Source: CAZCBD01 sp964496755 (GTDB taxonomy: Bacteria > Bacteroidota > Ignavibacteria > Ignavibacteriales > Melioribacteraceae). From it: a stretch of DNA of 15,896 bases. The stretch is from contig CAZCBD010000044.1 in NCBI GenBank assembly GCA_964496755.1, positions 1-15,896 of the forward strand, written 5' to 3'. Positions 14,434-15,896 of the stretch are shown in pieces. Under the pieces are notes generated by a model that was not told the origin of the DNA, made no database searches, and worked only from the letters and a program-made list of their open reading frames with translations. A program made the translations under genes and the position numbers. The first letter of the stretch is position 1. Each line of letters begins with the position of its first letter.

Positions 14434-14447
14434 TCATTTTTTTATAT

Positions 14448-15500
14448 TTAATCTTTAGTTAAACGTTTCCAGTCGTTTTTAATAAATTCAAATAGTTTTT
14501 TGGAATCCTCAGTGTAAAGATTTATTCCTTCAAATGTAGGTGTATGAATTACTTTTTGCAATAAAATTGCATCGGTATCCATCCAGCGTGGCAAGTAACC
14601 GGCAAAGAAGTATCCCGAAAGATTCAACAGTTTAAAAATATCCTCGCAATTTTCTTGTGTAACAGTTACAAAAATTTGTGCAATATTATATTTCCTTTTT
14701 TCAATTTCTTTTTCAAAGTTATTAAAAACAATTTCAAAATCATTTCCTATTTCGGATACTTGTAAACGTCCTACGCCGGCAAAATCAAAATACTGTGCAG
14801 ATGTTTCGGAATTATTTTTATTACCACTGCCTTTTTTAGTGGTGTTAATTTTTCTATCAAGTTTCAAAGTCTTTGTAAATTCTTCAACTTTGTTTAAGTA
14901 TATTTCAGGTAAAAATATGTTATGCGGTTTGTCGTTAAAAATTATAAATTGCAACACGGTAGAAACACGTCCCGTTACGCTATCATCACTTTCGTATGCT
15001 TCGGCCGGCATCAAATCAATTTCAATAGCAGTATCAATGGCACCGGTTCGGTTGGCAAATTTTTGAGTTATTAAATGATTGGTAACAGCTTCGGCATATA
15101 AGCCCGAAATGCCAATTTCTTTAGCATAAGTTGCAATCATATTATTTATTTGAAATGCTGCACGGCTACCGCGATATTGTGGTAGAATAATATATTGTCC
15201 GGCTTCATATAAATCTTTAAACGGAGGTGAACTTCTGTAAAGTGCACCGTGCCCAATTATTTCACCGTCATTGGTTTTTGCAACAATACTATAGATATTT
15301 CCATTTTTATTTTCTTCAATTAATTTTTCCGGAATGTAATAAGTATCAATCGGGTAAGCTTCGCCATAAATTGCATAGCAGCATTTTATTACTCCCAATG
15401 CATCTTCCGGCTGAAAAGGTTGTACGGTAAATTTTTTGTTCGGTTCAATTGGTTTGAATGTTTTTTTTAATTCGGAAATTATTGATTCTTTGCTTTGCAT
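14448..15500 (-). CDS. GNAT-family acetyltransferase-like protein with an extra C-terminal domain
   Basis: This 350-residue protein has a GNAT fold at about 24-165. IIGHGALYR forms the central strands. The acetyl-CoA loop is in ILPQYRGSRAAFQ (104-116), where QYRGSRAA corresponds to 'Q/R-x-x-G-x-G/A'. The stretch EAVTNHLITQKFANRTG follows at about 137-153. Residues 220-350 form a second region of unclear identity with SGYFFAGYLPRWMDTDAILLQ, which may be a degenerate second GNAT half or a dimerisation domain. A low-complexity linker (KKGSGNKNNSET) separates the two. Substrate unknown. I recall similar C-terminal segments in proteins that also carry RsbW-type ATPase domains, which would fit the anti-sigma genes nearby, but that is memory and not shown here. 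The start is 13 bases after the aminotransferase stop, suggesting co-transcription. Confidence 0.8.
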   Translation of the reverse strand: MQSKESIISELKKTFKPIEPNKKFTVQPFQPEDALGVIKCCYAIYGEAYPIDTYYIPEKLIEENKNGNIYSIVAKTNDGEIIGHGALYRSSPPFKDLYEAGQYIILPQYRGSRAAFQINNMIATYAKEIGISGLYAEAVTNHLITQKFANRTGAIDTAIEIDLMPAEAYESDDSVTGRVSTVLQFIIFNDKPHNIFLPEIYLNKVEEFTKTLKLDRKINTTKKGSGNKNNSETSAQYFDFAGVGRLQVSEIGNDFEIVFNNFEKEIEKRKYNIAQIFVTVTQENCEDIFKLLNLSGYFFAGYLPRWMDTDAILLQKVIHTPTFEGINLYTEDSKKLFEFIKNDWKRLTKD

Positions 15501-15513
15501 ATTTTTCCCATAG

Positions 15514-15896
15514 TTAAATTATTTTTGAAAGTGATTCAATAAAGGCTTCCAACATGTACATTTCCGAGATGGTAACTCGTATAAAGTTTGGAAACCTAAA
15601 ACCTGTCATTGAACGAATCATTATCCCTTGGCTCATTAATTTTCTGTATGCTAGACTGTCGCTCATTGGTAATTTAATCATTATATAAGATGCTTCTCCA
15701 CTTACGTATTCCAAGTGAAGATTGTCCAGTTCCTTGGTTAAAAAGTTTTTTCCCGTAGCAATAAGATTTCGAGTTTTCAAAATATGTTCGTCATCATTTA
15801 AAGCTTTAACAGCTGCTTTTTGGGCAATTGAATTAACCGAGTAAACAATACAAGTGCGCCGAATAATATCAACTACTTCCAAACTGCCGGCAAGAT
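15514..15896 (-). CDS. Histidinol-phosphate aminotransferase-like (fold type I PLP), C-terminal part, truncated by window edge
   Basis: The frame stays open to the window edge (residues LAGS precede EVVDIIRRT), so only about the last 127 residues are present. VYSVNSIAQKAAVKALNDD matches the HisC-type run '.f.vn..aq.aA..AL.D'. GEASYIMIKLP corresponds to the '..NF.li' strand. QGIMIRSM followed by FIRVTI matches 'Gi.vR......iRvtig', including the Arg that binds the substrate carboxylate. The PLP lysine would lie upstream, outside the window. HisC is my best call, but related class I/II aminotransferases (for example threonine-phosphate decarboxylase or L-glutamine:PLP enzymes) share this end, so the substrate is open. 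It lies directly upstream of the GNAT-like gene and is probably co-transcribed with it. Confidence 0.75.
   Translation of the reverse strand, partial: LAGSLEVVDIIRRTCIVYSVNSIAQKAAVKALNDDEHILKTRNLIATGKNFLTKELDNLHLEYVSGEASYIMIKLPMSDSLAYRKLMSQGIMIRSMTGFRFPNFIRVTISEMYMLEAFIESLSKII

Larger units (their letters stand above)
14049..14447. other. 400-base non-coding gap between convergent genes
   Basis: There is no convincing coding frame, tRNA or ordinary terminator here, although the STAS gene (plus) and the GNAT-like gene (minus) converge on it. It holds two interleaved inverted-repeat pairs (A and B), two oppositely oriented REP-like hairpins and a short GGGTGACCC palindrome near 14204. Positions 14160-14245 contain nothing I recognise. 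A decayed insertion or a repeat hot spot is the simplest reading. Confidence 0.6.

Noticed and set aside
14049..14447. CRISPR array or small RNA gene in the gap
   Set aside because: There are no regularly spaced direct repeats, and no promoter plus terminator pair that would define a small RNA. The structure consists of inverted repeats.

Overview
This window is an AT-rich stretch of bacterial chromosome, about 93% of it coding. Protein style suggests the Bacteroidota/Chlorobiota/Ignavibacteriota assemblage, and Ignavibacteria looks most likely to me. The reasons are a low-GC, Lys/Asn/Ile-rich proteome, the gene order yceD-rpmF-plsX-fabH-fabD-fabG-acpP-fabF-rnc, and a copy of a 'GTCATGCTGAAC...'-type dispersed repeat. 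No marker for firm placement, such as rRNA, is present.

Layout. (1) Positions 1-1059 (+) are the C-terminal part of a molybdopterin-dependent oxidoreductase related to NuoG or FdhA, closed by an intrinsic terminator. (2) Positions 1160-2203 (+) hold a single MEMO-family (AmmeMemoRadiSam protein B-like) gene with a signal peptide, isolated between two terminators. The second terminator can serve both strands. (3) Positions 2282-6202 (-) are a tightly overlapping five-gene operon. In transcription order it encodes a PrsW-family membrane protease, NadD, an exported YfiM/DUF2279-like protein, an NtrC-type sigma-54 response regulator and an HIT-family hydrolase. Every junction overlaps. (4) Positions 6376-13259 (+) are the fatty-acid/phospholipid synthesis cluster: the YceD/DUF177 zinc protein, ribosomal protein bL32, PlsX, FabH, FabD, FabG, ACP, FabF and RNase III. 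(5) Positions 13330-14048 (+) encode a partner-switching pair, an RsbW-like anti-sigma kinase and a STAS anti-sigma antagonist. (6) Positions 14049-14447 are non-coding and full of degenerate inverted repeats. (7) Positions 14448-15896 (-) encode a two-part GNAT-like protein and the C-terminal end of a HisC-like aminotransferase.

How the parts work together. In region 4, PlsX makes acyl-phosphate for phospholipid synthesis. FabD, FabH, FabG, ACP and FabF carry out malonyl transfer, initiation, reduction, carriage and elongation. No dehydratase (FabZ/FabA) or enoyl reductase (FabI) is encoded here, so they must lie elsewhere. A hairpin with a T-tract between acpP and fabF probably lets ACP be made in excess. 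Region 3 groups membrane proteolysis, NAD synthesis and a response regulator without its kinase. Regions 5 and 7 may belong to one regulatory neighbourhood.

No defence system, CRISPR array, tRNA, rRNA or intact transposon is visible. The least explained sequence is the repeat-rich gap at 14107-14433. The most unusual gene arrangement is the PrsW-NadD-YfiM-like-NtrC-HIT operon.
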